Of a DNA stretch of 64,000 nucleotides, positions 11,476 through 25,297 are shown piece after piece. The stretch lies in assembly GCA_015832175.1 (NCBI GenBank), contig WJXW01000007.1:1116001-1180000 (forward strand), in the 5' to 3' direction. Below the pieces are notes generated by a model. It was not told the origin of the DNA. It saw only the letters and a program-made list of their open reading frames with translations, and made no database searches. Source of the stretch: Paraphaeosphaeria minitans. Taxonomy: Eukaryota > Ascomycota > Dothideomycetes > Pleosporales > Didymosphaeriaceae. The number at the start of each line of letters is the position of its first letter. Position 1 is the stretch's first letter. The position numbers were made by a program, and so were the translations under genes.

Positions 11476-12885
11476 CTAATTAGTAGTTAATTCTAATTAA
11501 CTATAAACTAGCAAGGTCTAAAGACAGAGCGCCCTATAAGCTAGATGCGTAGGCTCTATATTATTACCTTTACTAGAGATTAAATTTTAGATTATATAAT
11601 AAGTAGAAATAAAGCGCGCACATCTATAAAGAGTTGTATAATCTAGTCTAAGCTATTCTATAGAAAAGAAAAGAGATAGTGAACACATTCACAACTCTAA
11701 AAAACACGTTGTATAATTAAACTAGCGATAACTAAACGTAAACACGTTGTATAATTAAACTAGTAATACACTAATACAGTCTAGTTACATAATTTAATAA
11801 GACAATAATATAGCACTAGGACTAGGAGACTTCCTAAAGGAATCTGTATAAGAAGGAATTGCATAATAAACTACTTAAGAGGACAACTTAGAATAGCTTT
11901 AATAAGTAGAGGAAGTAATAAATATTAAGGCTATTACCTTAAGAGAAGAGATTATATAAAAGTACTAGATAGATAGAGTAGATTTACACAGCTACCTACC
12001 CCCTTCTCTAAAATAGCTAAACACTTATGTAGTGTATATAATTGCGCAATATTATATAAGTAGCCTTAAAAGTAAAGAGGTAATCTCTTCTTTTACTAAA
12101 GATTTTAATAACTAAAAGGAGAAAACCTTTAATAAAATTAGTTATATAGTAAAAAAAGAGCTTATTACTTTTCTTATAAAGGAAGGCTTTATTACTACTA
12201 ATACTATAATAAAGGACACCTATATAAAGAAACTCTTTAAACTATTATAGCTTAACTATAAGCTATAGACCTTTTATATAATAACACTGTAACTGTAACC
12301 TAAACTACTTTGTATAATTCTAATAAAGTAACCTACACTATCTGTAGGCAATATATATATATATAGAGTATAGCTAGGGCCTATCTCTATACGTGTGAGG
12401 ACAGAGATACTATATATAAAGCTACACTAGTGGCAATAGCCTAAAATCTAAACTGCTTTTGCCTAACAAACTATATTATATAAAGAGGCTAGACACTCCT
12501 AGTCTCTTTAATAAATAGGAAATTATACTTCTATTAAGCTAGATAATATTATCTTTAACTTTAAAGGAGAGCTAGAGGATAAAGACTATTATATAAAAAA
12601 GGAGGAAGATAAATAAGACTAATAGAGTAATAAAAAAGAAGTATAGAAGGCTACCTTATACTTTACTTCTACTACATACTTTTATCGCACAACTAGGAGC
12701 GATTCTTCTATACCTGCTTACTAAGACCTAGCGCTAAGCATTATATTACTTAACACCCCACCTTCTGTTTATGTATAGGACATATACCTAGAAAGAGCCT
12801 TATCGTGCGATGCGACTCTACTACTGTGTAAAGGGGTAGAGTAAGAACTAAGCAGGTTAGCTATTACTACCTATTTGTATAAAAA
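11476..12885 (+). pseudogene. Copia-1 copy 1 gag remnant
   Basis: The leader carries two 38-bp units (around 11700-11770), then a gag-like frame with many stops starts near 11880. At about 12550 the sequence jumps to the segment that lies just after the zinc knuckle in copies 2 and 4. Gypsy-1 copy A interrupts it after the AAAAA target (12881-12885); the last part resumes at 33523. Confidence 0.75.
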
Positions 12886-13354
12886 TGTTAAATCCAAGAG
12901 GGTAGCTAGTCCTAAAGGGTTAAGGTTGGTTCTTAGGCAAGAGTACTTATAGAAGGTAGAAGGTCTTGTTAATACAATAGTATCTTACAAAGTGTAATAA
13001 GTTAACAATTTAGTCTACTAGAATTTAAATAATAGATTAATAAATAGATTAAACACAAGTATAGAGAGTCTATCCTTGCATTCCTATATACTAAGCAGAG
13101 TCTGCTCTGTAGAGAGCGCTCTATAGAGAGCAGTTACATATATTATACTCTAGTGCAGAGTAATTAAGCGCTCTATAGGGAGTAGTTATATATATTATAC
13201 TCTAGCACAGAGTAATTAAGCGCTCTATAGGGAGCAGTTACGTAATTTCTTTATTTAAGGTGTAGCTAGCCTTAAATCCTCGCTTAATCCTTACTACGCG
13301 TCTACTAAGTATAAAACTAGCTTCCTACTATTATATAGATTTTAGATCCTAATA
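12886..13354 (-). repeat. 3' LTR of Gypsy-1 copy A
   Basis: It is 469 bp and ends (plus strand) in AATA where the partner has AACA, a RIP-type change. A GAGAGGGGATAA purine tract on the minus strand adjoins it at 13355. Short direct repeats of a CTCTATAGGGAG-like unit are visible in its U3 half (about 13105-13245). Confidence 0.92.
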
Positions 13355-13499
13355 TTATCCCCTCTCTTTACAGATTCGTCCTAAATTATATATTTAGATC
13401 TTAGCTATTATTACATAAGCTGTTCTACTAACCCCGCTTACTATAAGTACATCTGTTAGTATTATACCTAGTAACTCTACTATTTAAAAACATTAATTA

Positions 13500-13943
13500 T
13501 ATTGTAAGATCTAAGAAGCTAACATTATTATAGAGAACTTTTATATTAACTACAGTTTTAAAGGTTCTGTTTACTATGTTATACTAGGTTTAGGTTTAAA
13601 GTGTTCTAAATGTGTTCGCTTAGGTTATCTTTATATAAATATAAGTTAGTTGTTGCTAGATAAGACTTGTAAGGAGTATAAGAAGAGGATTAAAGAGGAT
13701 AAAAAGGCGTTATCTCTCCTAATAGTGTAGTTATTATAAAATAAGAAGATACTAGCTTAGGCTAAAGAGTGTGCTTGTAAGAAAACATTATATCTAGCTG
13801 TAGAAATAACTATAAATAGTAAGAACATAAATACAGATACTATTAATTATCCTACTACTACAGCAACTGTTAGTTACTCTACAGTAATATAGTTAACGCT
13901 TAACATAGTAGATACTATAGCATTAGTACTACAATCCTCCTAA
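13500..13943 (+). pseudogene. Antisense ORF of Gypsy-1 copy A
   Basis: This frame lies on the plus strand between the 3' LTR and the chromodomain end of pol. It contains KCSKCVRLG at 13599-13625, a CxxC motif of the kind seen in small fungal Cys-cluster proteins. A Lys/Glu-rich segment follows (DKTCKEYKKRIKEDKKALSLL), then a second Cys pair (ECACKK), a Thr/Ser-rich part and TAA at 13941-13943. The start is uncertain. In-frame TAG/TAA codons fit former Gln or Trp codons. No established function. Confidence 0.6.
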
Positions 13944-13949
13944 GTATAT

Positions 13950-16900
13950 TTGTGTTTTTAATAGAATTCCTTAATCTTTTACTAACAGTTTCCTAGATTG
14001 TTTTTTAGTTCCTAGGTGTTTTTACTATGTGAGTAACCTTTCTACTTAACAAGATATATATTATTATACTAATTATATTCTAGAATTCTTTTAACCTTAA
14101 ATTCATTTTCTTCCTTAGTCTAGTAGTAGAAGGTAGTTTTAACTAGTGTATTAGGGTCTGCTGGTTCTAGTAGTAATACGTAGAATACCAGGTGTATCTT
14201 TGCATCTGGCGGTAGTTCCAACTTATAGTTTACTAGTAATATTTACTCAGAAATGTAAAATAGTCTAACCTTAATATAATCTAGTTTCTTGTGTTTTTTC
14301 TTCTAAGTTTAAAAGTTCTTCGTAAGTAGATATACTTTATCCCCCTTCTTTAGCTAAAGTGCCATTTTTTGTTTTCTATTTTAATATAAAATTAATTGCT
14401 GCTAAGCTTTCTTAAAATTTTCTTAGAGTTATTAGTATATTTTCTTTATATTTTTTACTATATCTATAGCTTCTTTTGCTTTAATTATTGTAGGAAATTA
14501 TTGGTTAAAGAGATGTAAGTGTCTTCTATAGTTTACATAGAATAGTGTATGTCCTAATACTACTAATACTTTGTTATTATAGGCTAACTGTGCTATAAGT
14601 AATAATAAAACCTAGTTATTCTTCTAACTATTACAGTAGATGCGTAGGTACGTTTCTATAGTTTAGTTCGTATGTTCTATCTGTTTGTCTATTTATAGAT
14701 AATAAGCTGTTAATAGCTTTTGTTTTATTCTAAGTAGTGCTATAAGCGTTGTCTAATAATTTAATGTAAAGAGCTTATCTCTATTACTAATATTTATGTT
14801 TAGGATTCTGTAGTGTCTAATTAGTTAGTCTAGGATAAGAAAAGTAAGTTCCTTTACTGTTATTCTTTTAAGGCATAAAATAAGCTTAATATACTTAGTT
14901 AATTAGCAGACTACTACTAGTATACTATTATATTGAATTCCTGTTGTTAGATCCTTAGAGTTTAGAATTCCTATAACAAAATCTATAGCAATATCTTCCT
15001 ATAGTGCTGTTAGTATTTTAATTACTTACATTTCTCTATATTTAAGATGTGTGCTGTGTTTATTTCTCTAGTATTCTACACATTTATAGATATAAGTTAT
15101 TATAGCTTTCTTAATTCCTTTAAAGGTGTAATTCCTTTAGATAAGTTCTATTGTCTTTATAATACCTAGGTGTCCGTACATAGGGTTATTATGGTATTGT
15201 TAGATAATCTCAGTCTATAGATGTTCTAGAACTTCTTAGTTAATTACTAAAAGTTAATTTAGTTCTACTATTAGTTCTAGAGATCTATTTTTGGCTTTGT
15301 AAAGGATTACAAAGAAGGTTTTTGCCTTTTCTTCTACTAGATTACTTTATTAGCTAAGGGCGTCTACTCTGCCATTTTCTTTTCTAGCTATATAGATAAT
15401 TTTAAACTTATACTGCCTAGTAGTTTATAACTATCTTTATTATTATAGTGTAAGTTCTTTTATTATCGTGAACCTTAGAAGGTTCTTATAATCTATATAG
15501 ATTTCTAGCGTTAAGTAACTAAGCGCGTAAATCCTCTAGTACTTTAAGGCTTTAATAATAGCGTAGAGTTCTTTATTATATACGTTGTATTGTGTTTCAG
15601 CGTTATTAAATTTATATAAGTAATAGGTAATTAGGTACTTTTTGCTATTATGTTCTTATTTAGCGCAGGCGCCTAGCGCAAGATCGCTAGCGTCTATTTT
15701 AAAGCGTAGTAGTTTATTACTTCTAAAATAAATAAGGATAGGTTCTATAATACATACTATCTTAAGGAGTTAGAATAACATTCTATACTTATCTATCTAT
15801 TTAAAGGGTACGTCCTTCTTTATAAAATTTATTAAAGGTATTATAACCTTTATATAATTTTAGATAAATTATTAGTTAAATCTACAGAATCCTAAGAATT
15901 CTTAGATATTCTTAGCTGTCTTTAGTATTAGCTAGTTTTTAATACATTTAACTTTACTTAGTGCTATCTTAATTCCTTCTATAGTAATAATGTGTCCTAG
16001 GAATTTAAGTTATTTAATATTAAACTTACATTTCTTAAGTTTAATACGAAGGTATACTTTGTCTAGTGCTTCTAGTACTATCTATATATACTTAGTGTGG
16101 TCTAATTCGTTTTTAGAAAAGACGAGAATATTATCTATATACGCAATAATAAATATGTCTAGATATTTATAGAGTACGTTGTTAATAAGTGCTATAAAAG
16201 CTGCTAGTGTGTTTGTAAGTCTAAAAGGCATAACTTTATATTTAAATAATCTATAGCGTAATTAAAACACTATTTTCTATTCTTTACCTTTCTTAATTTA
16301 TATAAGGTGGTAACTGTCTCTTAGATCTATTATTATAAATATCTTAGCTTAAGATAGTTAATCTCGTAACTCTATAATGTTTAGTAGTAGATATTAGTTT
16401 TTTATTATTATATTATTAAGTCGTTAGTAGTTAACGTATAGTCTGTCTAATCTATCCTTTTTCTTAATAAACATAAAAGGGCTTACTACTAGTAACTTTA
16501 ATAGTTATATATATTCTTTCTTAAGGTTTATCTTAATAAAATTACATTCCTTAAGGAGTTCTTCTCTTGTCTTACTATATAGTAGTCTAAAGGGTAGCAT
16601 CTTCCCTTCTTCTAGGTCTATTATAAGATCCTAGGGTTAATATTTAGGTAGGTTTGCTTTTCCTTCCTTTTCTATAAATATGTGTATCTATTTCCTATAC
16701 TCTCTTAGTAAGGTAAGGAGTGTACTATTATCCTCCTTCTTACACTTCTTAACCTAGTAGTTCCTACTAGCGTCTGCTAAGGTGTGCTTCTATTTTTTAA
16801 CTATCTATCGCGGTATTATGTTGTTAATAACTCCCTTATCTACTATTATTTTTAGTTAATATATAGGCTTTGCTTATAATACATAATTACAGCGTTTAAA

Positions 16901-18352
16901 TAATATTTTCTTTATACCCTAGTTAATTTATAGGTTGTGTATTATTAACTAAAGTAATCCTAAAACTAACTTATACTTAGATTCTAGTAAAACATCTAAA
17001 GTAAGTTCCTCTTTATGTTCTTAGACTATTATCGTAGTAGTAACCTCTTAGTATATTTAAGGTGTCTTAGGTATTAGGGATCTATTCGCGATATAGATAA
17101 TATAGAGTACTTTTTTCTCTAATATTATAAGTCCTGCTTATCTTACTGTTTAATAAGATATAAAGTTCTTTCTTACTTCTAAGTTTATAAGAGCTTAAGC
17201 CTATATTCCTTTAAGCTATACTAGTAGCTTAACTAATGTTATACTTACTATAGTATTTAATTTAATAAAGGCGTTTTCTTGTCTAAGTTTAGGCCTAAAA
17301 AAGATATCTATTTGTATAGGTTATACTTAAGTTCTAGTGCCTAGTATACGTTTCTAAGCATCCGCTTCTATTATTATGCTTAAGTACGTAGCTTATGTAG
17401 ATTATCTTTTTCTTCTTCCTATAAGGATATTCTGCTATTTCTCCTTTTGTAGTCTTTACTATTCCTATATACTAGTTAAATTAGTAGTTCTATTATTACT
17501 TCCTACGTAGGGCAGTTTACAAAGCCGTCTAAATGTTTAGCTATATAGTAGTATTTGTAGTCTTAGTTTAGACATATATACTAGTATAGTTATATACAGT
17601 CTCTATTAATAAGTATGTTGCAGCATTTATTACCCTTTAGCGTAAAGTAAAGAAAGTATTTTACTTATTATTTCTCCTAAAGGTGTTTATCACAAGCTGT
17701 AATAGGGTAGTTTATCTACATCTATCTATAGCGTAGTTTCTTTCTAGGTTATTTCTTATTCTCCTCTTTTTCTATTTTATGTTATACGCATGTTAGTTCT
17801 TCGCAATACGTCTATATATAGAATTAGTGTGTAGGACTTTAGTGGTCTAGGTAGTACTTTAGTACGTAGTCTAACTTCTTGTTTTTATAAGGTTGTATTC
17901 CTTTTAGTGTCTAGTAGGGTTCTATATAGTCCTAAACATTTAGTTTGTACTTAAGTAACACAGGGTTGTCTTCTTCCTGCCTACTTTATAAGTAAGAAGT
18001 AAGAGATCTTAGTATCTCTTCTACGTCTTTTATATTGTGGTATATATTAGAGTTGTCTTCTAGATCTTTATATAGTTGTAAGTTAGGTAAATCTAATCGC
18101 TTACTTTACTCTAGTATAACGCGTTAGTAACTAAATAGCGTTATAATAACTTCCTATTCCTTATTAGGTTCTTAGTCCTTAATAGTTAGTATATTTAACT
18201 TAGTTTAATAGACTTTATTCTTTAATCTACAGTTCCTAGCTATATAGCCTAGTTTACTACATTTAAAGTATTTATAGGTCTTAGTTATTAATTATTAACT
18301 TCTATTAGAGACACGTTTATTAGGCTACTTAGGGCCTATCCTTCCTCCTTTT
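13950..18352 (-). pseudogene. Gypsy-1 copy A gag C-terminus and pol
   Basis: On the minus strand the order is: gag zinc knuckle (about 18220-18285, CCHC pattern with Cys changed to Tyr), aspartic protease LIDLG-like site (about 17185-17215), RT with the YIDN box (about 16131-16150), RNase H (about 15660-15705), integrase core (about 14640-15010) and chromodomain (about 13990-14065). TAG/TAA stops are spread throughout. The gag N-terminus lies beyond the nested Gypsy-2 at 32247-33010. A short open frame on the opposite strand at 15990-16172 is not a gene. Confidence 0.85.
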
Positions 18353-18544
18353 TGTTATGGGCTAGCCTTAGAGAATAAACAGAACTATAAGTGCCAAATG
18401 TAAAGGATGAATTCTAGGTATTAAGTCTCTATAGGGGGGTGTGCCGCTTATAAGAAGAGTTTTCCTTAGTAGGTCTACTTCTTTAGGGCAGTTTCTTTCC
18501 TTAAGATCCTTCTAAAGGCTAGGGCATAGCCCTAGCCTATTACA
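18353..18544 (-). repeat. 3' LTR of Gypsy-2
   Basis: It is 192 bp with TGTTAT...ATTACA ends on the plus strand, bordered on the left by TSD CTTTT. Its parts match 25298-25367 and 32120-32241 in order. Confidence 0.92.
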
Positions 18545-20480
18545 TACCCTAGACCTTACTTAGTTTAAAACGTCTTATAGTTATAAAGTAAGCCTTAGAG
18601 ATCTTAGGAGTATTATACTATAGTAAGGCGGTAGTATAGAGGTGGCCCTAAGGCGGCCTTAGGGCAAGGGCCCTTATTAGGCGGTTTATTTATTTACTTT
18701 ATTATTATAAGGCAATAGGACAGCGCTCTTACCCTTTTTAATGTAATTATTATGTGTCTATTACCTTAGTAGTGCGTCGCTATCGTAGTCTCTTTATATC
18801 TACGTTACTCTACCTTCTTTTTTCCCTTCTCTACTTTCTCTTTTCTATACTAACCCTAACCTACGCCTATTCTAACTTTTTTAACTATCTATAACTACCT
18901 TTGTCCCTATCTTCTTTTAGCCCTAATTTAGTTCTCCTCCTATTCCTGCGCTATGCGCCCCTATACTTTTATTAGCCTTCTAGCCCTTTTTTTTACTATT
19001 CTGTTTGCAGCTACAGCTAACGTTAATATTATTAATAACAGCCTCTAAAATAGCGCCGCCTTAGTAGATATCTTTAGTCCTAGTAGTAGTAGTAGCGACA
19101 ACCCTTTAGACCTAAACTAGCGCTTTACTAAACCTAGCTATATATACACTAAGGAGGAGATTAACAACGCTAAGATAGAAAAGATTCTCTAGAGCTTTAA
19201 CACGCCTACGCAGTGGCCTAATAGTAGTAATTACTTTTACCCCTTTATAACCTCTAAGAGGCGTGTACTAGCTAATTACCCTAACTCTATTACCCCTACC
19301 TATACTCTAAAGTAGCTTTACATTACTAAGAGCGCAGTCCTTTAAGGAGATAGTTTAGATAAAGAGCTAGCTAACCCTAATATAGGCCTTATATGTATTA
19401 AATATATTAGGCGCCTAAGGTAGCTTAGGCGCATAAAGTAAGTCTATAGCCTTATATTCTAGACTATTATTAATATTTGTACAGCTATTAACTATTTTAG
19501 GGCTACTCCTATAGCGCCTACTATTACACTAAAGCTACCTATTAGTATAATTCTGCCCCCTTTACTAATAACCTAGGCCTAAGGCGGGCTCTACGCCTCT
19601 AGATTAAATACGTAGAGTAAGGCTAGGTTAATAGTAATTTACATATTTATAATCCTAGAACGTATAGCACTAACCCCTAAAAGCCTATAATTAGAACACT
19701 ACTTACCTTTATAGTAGAGTTCTACTACTTAGCCTAGTAGTATAAGTAGTACCTAAACTTAGTACTTAAGAACTCCAGCCTAATCTAGGAGCTAGACTCC
19801 CCTACTATACCCCTACCTTAGTATAGTAACAGAATAGTAGTTGTCCCCCCTAGTATAGATATAGCCCTAGTAGCACCTTTACTCTAGATAACTCTAGCCT
19901 AGCGTAGTAGTAACTATAATTAGAATCTAGTAGCGTTAGCTAACAATATAGCAGGGTAAATAAATAATATAGGAAATTATATCTAGCGATCTAAGGAGAG
20001 TATAGGCTAGCGCCTAAATAAGATAACTTAGACCTAAGTGTAAACTACTAACCTACTTGCTACTATTATAGAGCGACTTAGGATAGCTTCTAGCTAACGC
20101 TACCCTGCCCTTCTAGCGGCCCTAGCCTAATAGTGTATACCCTTTAATCTATATTAAAAGCCTTATAGAGTAACTCTACTTAAGCCTTTGTCTAGGGCTA
20201 GCTTAGTACACCTTTCTAGGTGCTGCTGCTACTAGTGTAAAGAGTAATATAGTTATTATAGCCCTTTTTTATTCCTACCTAGTGTTACTTTAGTGCTACT
20301 TTAGTTATAGCGACCCTAGGCCTAATAGCCTTTAGTAGTTTTTAGATAGATAGCGCCTCTACTAGATTAGTAGAGGAATAAATTCTTAAATACCTATTAT
20401 AGCTTCCCTTGTAATATTTATATATTCTTCTCTATAGGCTAGATAGAACTATTATTGTACCTATAATCCCCCTAGGCGGC
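18545..20480 (+). pseudogene. Antisense reading frame(s) in the 3' region of Gypsy-2
   Basis: About 1.9 kb separate the chromodomain from the 3' LTR. The plus strand, opposite to gag-pol, keeps a protein-like composition here: from about 19040 a Ser/Asp-rich start, then long stretches with only occasional TAG (for example NNAKIEKIL, SFNTPTQWPNSSNYFYPF, LICIKYIRRLR). Near 20130-20290, in a different phase, a Cys-rich part with RCCCY.CKE occurs, similar in style to the Cys clusters of the Gypsy-1 antisense frames. Boundaries and the frame shift are uncertain, and function is unknown. Confidence 0.45.
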
Positions 20481-20489
20481 CTTAAAGCA

Positions 20490-23400
20490 GTCTAGAGCTA
20501 TAGTGTCTATAATATTTTTAACTAGCACTTAAGTTAGTAATACCTACCTAGTCTACTTTACTAGCGCCTATTATTATTTTCCCTAGGTGTTCTTAATGCG
20601 TAGGGCCTCCTCTACTTCTTATTTGCGTAGATCTAGGTCCGCTTCTTCTAGCTCTAGGGCTAGACCTAGCTAGGCGTTAGCCTAGGTCTAACTAGGTAGG
20701 GGATTATCTGCCGCTCGCTTAAGGAGGTTAATATAGATAGTCTTATAGAGATTACTAGATAGGTCTAGTATTACTATAAGTAAAGACAGTATAGCTGTTA
20801 TAGTGTACTTAACCTTAAGCTAGTTAAGTTTCTTCTTTAGCTAGTTAGTTTTTATATTATATAGTAAGAACTATATCTTGTCTCTAACTTAGAATCGCTC
20901 TATAGGGTAGTAAATACAGTTTATAGCCTTTATAGTGCGCTACTATCTATAGGCAATAGTAGCTTAGGCTAAAGCTATCCCTCTTTTAAAGTAGTCTAGG
21001 AAGTGCTTTACCCTTCTAGTAAAAGTGTAGGTAGACTTTACTAGTAAGGGGATTCTCTTAAGAAGATTAACGTAATATCTATTTAGTAGAAGGTTTAGGC
21101 TTAGGCCTATAGTAGTAAATACTCTATTATTTAACATAAGCTAGTAGGCTAGAAAGTAGTCTAGCCAGTCTATCTATTTAAAGTTAACTATAATGCAGAG
21201 GACTAAGAGTACCTTCTAGTTTACCCTCTCTATACTGCTGTTAGTCTAGGGGTAGTATACTGTAGAGAGGAGTTATTTTATTCTAGTTAATTTATATAGC
21301 GTAGTCTAGAACTTCCCTAGCTAGTCTAAGCCTCTGTCTGTAATTAGTAAGGTAGGGAAGCTATAGAACTACTACTATATATTATAGAAGTAGGCTATAC
21401 AGTGCTCTACTATTATAGAAGTTATAGCTTCTAGTTGTATATACTTTAACAGCCTATTAGTAATTATAAGCAGGTATTATAGTGCTGCTATAGAGGCCTA
21501 GAGGAGGTCTACTATAAAATCTATTAAGAGTTACGCCTAGTACTAGTCTATAATTAGGAGTAGCTGTAAGAGACTTTGCCACTTCTACTAGTCTATATAC
21601 GCTCCTACGCAGTAGCAATTATACACAAATTAGGTAACGTCTTTAGATATATTATTCTAGTAGTAGTCCTAGTAGATAATCTTAAACGTAGAGTTCTTTC
21701 TAGAATAGCCTACAACTAGAGACTTATATACGCGCTATATAATAGCAGTAGTAAGAGGTTTCTAAGCTAGGACCTAAAGGACTCCTTACTATAAAAGGGA
21801 CCTATATATACTAATTATATAGTCCCTAATTTGTTAGGAGGTAGTAGCTACTATAGAGAATATATAGTTGCTATAGCGCACTGCCTTAAGCCTAATATAG
21901 TAGGGGGGGAATTCTACTATAGTTATATCCTAGAGTGCCTATAGATACGTGTTAGTAAAGATCTAAGCCTTTACTAGCGCTATTAAAAATTGCGTCTACA
22001 CTAGGGCAGCCTAGATAGTTCTAGGCACTATTAGCGGGGTGTTTATCCTTATTTACTAGGCTATATTCTACTTATACTAGCTTAGTGCGTCTAGTCTAGC
22101 TATCTAGGATCTAGGCTAGTAGTAAAGGTAGAAGTAAAAGATAGAAAGTAACTCTAACTACTAGTGCTAGCGCTTACTTAATTCTTAGATCTTTATAAAG
22201 TATTTAAGGTTCTTATAGTCTATTAGAATCTTAAAAGGGCGCACTACTCCTATTAGCTCTAGTCTCTATACCTATAGGGCCTATATAATCGCAAGTAGCT
22301 CTTTGTTATAAATAGTGTAGTTCTACTAGGCTAGTGTTAGGGCTGTAGAGTAGTAGGCTATAGGGTGCTAGATCCCCTTAATACGTTAAAAGAGGTAGGC
22401 CCTAGTAGCGCCGCCTAAGTAGTCTACCTCTACTAGCGTGTTGCGCTCTAGGTTCTAGAGCGCTAGGATAGGGCCCTATATAAATATGTCCTTTAGGGCC
22501 TAGAAGGCCTCTTATTTCCTAGGGCCCTATTAAAATAGGACTCCTTTTTTAGTAAGGGTATATAGGGGTGCGGCCTACTTAGAGAATTAGGGGAAAAAGT
22601 TATAATAGAAGTTAGTAAAGCTAATAAAGTAGTAGACTATATACACTATAGAGGGGGCGTCCTATTAATTAATTACTTATATCTTTACTAGATTAGAGCG
22701 AATAGCCTTACCTACTATAATAAGATACTTTAGGTACCTAACCTTTATTATTGCGAATTTGCATTTTCTTAGGTCTATATATAGTCCAGCTTTTTATAGG
22801 AGTCCTAGCACTTATTGTATATAGTCCTAGTGTTAGCGTAGGGGCCTTATTATATAGATAAGGACATTATCTAGGTAAGCTGTATATATATCGCCTAGGG
22901 TATTCCTTAGAGCGCTATTAATATAGCGCTAGAATATAGTAGGTGCCCTAGTTAGTCTAAATAGGACTACTAACTACTTAAAGAGGCTAAACTAAGTATA
23001 GAATATAGTGTAGTGTTCTTTCCCCTTTATAACTTATAGCTTATAGAAGGTAGCGTAGATATCTACCTTTATAAACTAAGTAGTCTAGGAGAGGGTGCAC
23101 AGTGTCTCTTTAATAAGTAGAAAAGAGTACTAATCTAGCTTAGAGATTATATTAATCTCCTAATAGTTAACGTATAGGCGCTATTTCCCCCTAGGCTTTA
23201 GGGCTAGAAGGACTAAAGCACCTACTAAAGAGGAGCTAGCTTATATCTAGCCCTTATTTATAAGTTCTATAAGTTAGCGCTAGAGTTCTACTAGCTAATC
23301 TCTAGACATGCTATATAGCGGGCCCTAAAGTAGTCTTAGGAGGGAGCTGCTTAGAGTCTACTTTAGGTAGATATAGTAGTCTAACGTGCCCTAGTACAGT

Positions 23401-25250
23401 AGGAGGCTAAACGCCTTAGTCTTATTAAAAATAGTAGCGTACTCTACTAGTTCTAAAGGAAAAGTCCTGCTATTTTTAGTAAGGCCTAGCCCTACTATAT
23501 TATAGGGGGGTAGAGGTCCTACTGTACAAGGAAGCGTTATTATAAGTATCTAAGTAATATTCTAGAGTAAAGTTAGAAATACCCCTTCCTAGTCTTTATC
23601 TAGAGTATTAAAAGGTGTTACGTTATCCTCCTTATCTACTAGTGTAGCAAGGAGGCCCCACCTCTCTACTATCTAGGTGTTAAGAGCGATAAGACCCCTA
23701 GCTACGCTAATTATAATTTTACTACTATAGATATCTACTACTACTTTAGACTTAGCTAGCTAGGGGGCTTCTAGGATTATATTCTAGTAGAGGTTAGGGA
23801 TTATATAAGTATAAAGGGTTTATTACTATCTAGATATATTATAAGACACTACTGCTATCTCTATAATAAGGGTCTATAGTAATAACCTAGCAGCCTATTC
23901 TAGCTCCTAGGCTAAAATTATAATATGCTGTAGCGAGAGCAAATTTACTAGCTTAGGGCTAATTACTATAAAGTATTTACACCTTATATTAATTAGGGGC
24001 TCTATATACTATGTGCTGTTAAGAAAGACATAGAGGGTAGGGGTAGGCCTATTTATACCTACCCTAGCCCTAGCCACTTTAACTATCGCAGCTCGCCCTA
24101 ATTATACCTCTATTAATGCTATTGCGCTTAGCCCCTACGTTAGTGCTAGACTAGAGGCTATTCTTTTCTTAACTAGATATTTATCTTATTATACTAAGGT
24201 TAGGTTATAATTACCTAGAGTAAAACTACATTAGGGTAGGCTCTAGCTATATAGTTAGGCTTACTGTAGTGAGTGCACACGCCTACGTTCTAGCGCTATT
24301 AGAAAATATGTTTAGGTATTTAGTTTAGGCGCTGCTTACCCACCTCTCTACTAGCTTAGGGCTAGGTTAAAGTTAAAGCTACTATAGGAGTTATATAGAC
24401 ATTACTATCACTATCCTTAAAAGGGGGCTAGCTACCTTTATAAGAGGTAGCTTAAGTAGTAAGCTTATCTTCTAGGGCCTTTGTTTTAAGGTCTACTATA
24501 ATCTATAAAAATCTAGTAATAGCCGCGTTATAGTCTCCTTTAGGAACGTTATAGTTAAAAATAACTATATAGATGTTACGCTAGATTGCGTAGCGCAACT
24601 TACGCAGTTTCTTAGTATTACCTTACTAGCTGCTGCCTACCTCCACTAAGGTCTGTTTAAAGCAGACGTAAAAGTTAGAGAAACTCTTCCTAGGGCCTTA
24701 CCTAATTATATTAAAGCGTGCTTTAGCCTTTTACTAGGCGTGTTTATTAGTGTATATAAAAGTAAGGTACTATATAAACGTTTATAGGTTAAACTAGCTA
24801 TCCGCCCCTCTAGTTTAGTAGAAGGCTACTACTGTGTCCTAAGGACTATTGTTTAGGTAGTCCTATATTAGCGCCTATTCTTTTTAGGGGGAGCTAATAA
24901 ACTGCTTATTAGCCTAGAGCTTATAATCTATTATAACCTTCTAGGCCCTAAACTGTGTCTTTAAGCCCCTAAACTTAGTTAGGCTTAGGAGTAGTTTACG
25001 CTATAGGATTAGCTAGTCTATACTAGTAAATAGGGATCTGCCCCTTATAGTAGAGGTAGATAGGCCTAGGGTGGTGCTAGCGTAGGCCTATTAGCGTATA
25101 AAGAGCTCGCGCAGCTCTTTATTCTAGAGTTATAGTATTTATATAGTAGAGTAGTCTTTATTTCTAGTAGTAATTAAGTTCTACAGTTATTCTACTAACT
25201 TAGCAATATTAGAGGCATCTATTAGTAGGTTATTCTAGACTCTATTACGT
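20490..25250 (-). pseudogene. Gypsy-2 gag-pol remnant
   Basis: On the minus strand a gag zinc knuckle reads GVCTHYSKPNYIARAYP at about 24235-24285 (CCHC with Cys-to-Tyr and His-to-Tyr changes). RT follows at about 23250-22700, with the catalytic box TAYLDNVLIY at about 22850-22885 (second Asp to Asn). RNase H lies at about 22290-22430 (HPIAYYS..., NYTIYNKELL), integrase at about 21700-20900 and its C-terminus (YKTIYINLLKRAADNPLPSQ) at about 20690-20780. A frameshifted chromodomain (EVEEALRI, ALVKWT) lies at about 20490-20610. Stops are mainly TAG at Trp/Gln positions. Confidence 0.85.
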
Positions 25251-25284
25251 TTCTCTGTTCCTTTAAACGACTCTTTTTTAGAAG

Positions 25285-25296
25285 ACCTAGAATTTA
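25285..25296 (-). promoter_or_regulatory. Self-priming primer-binding site of Gypsy-2
   Basis: The minus strand reads TAAATTCTAGGT one base inside the 5' LTR. The same 12 bases occur on the plus strand at 25353-25364 inside that LTR. The transcript's LTR part can therefore pair with the site over 12 nt. This is the arrangement known from Tf1/sushi-type elements, which prime from their own RNA 5' end and not from a tRNA. Confidence 0.65.
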
Positions 25297-25297
25297 A

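Noticed and set aside
15990..16172. Open frame of 60 codons on the plus strand
   Set aside because: It is antisense to the reverse transcriptase of Gypsy-1 copy A. Equivalent frames at 28806-29036 and 54481-54756 are antisense to RT of copies D and C, so the repeat is explained by the RT sequence.
18353..18544. A host gene end or terminator between 18353 and 18600
   Set aside because: The stretch is a 192-bp LTR with an exact split partner and TSD.
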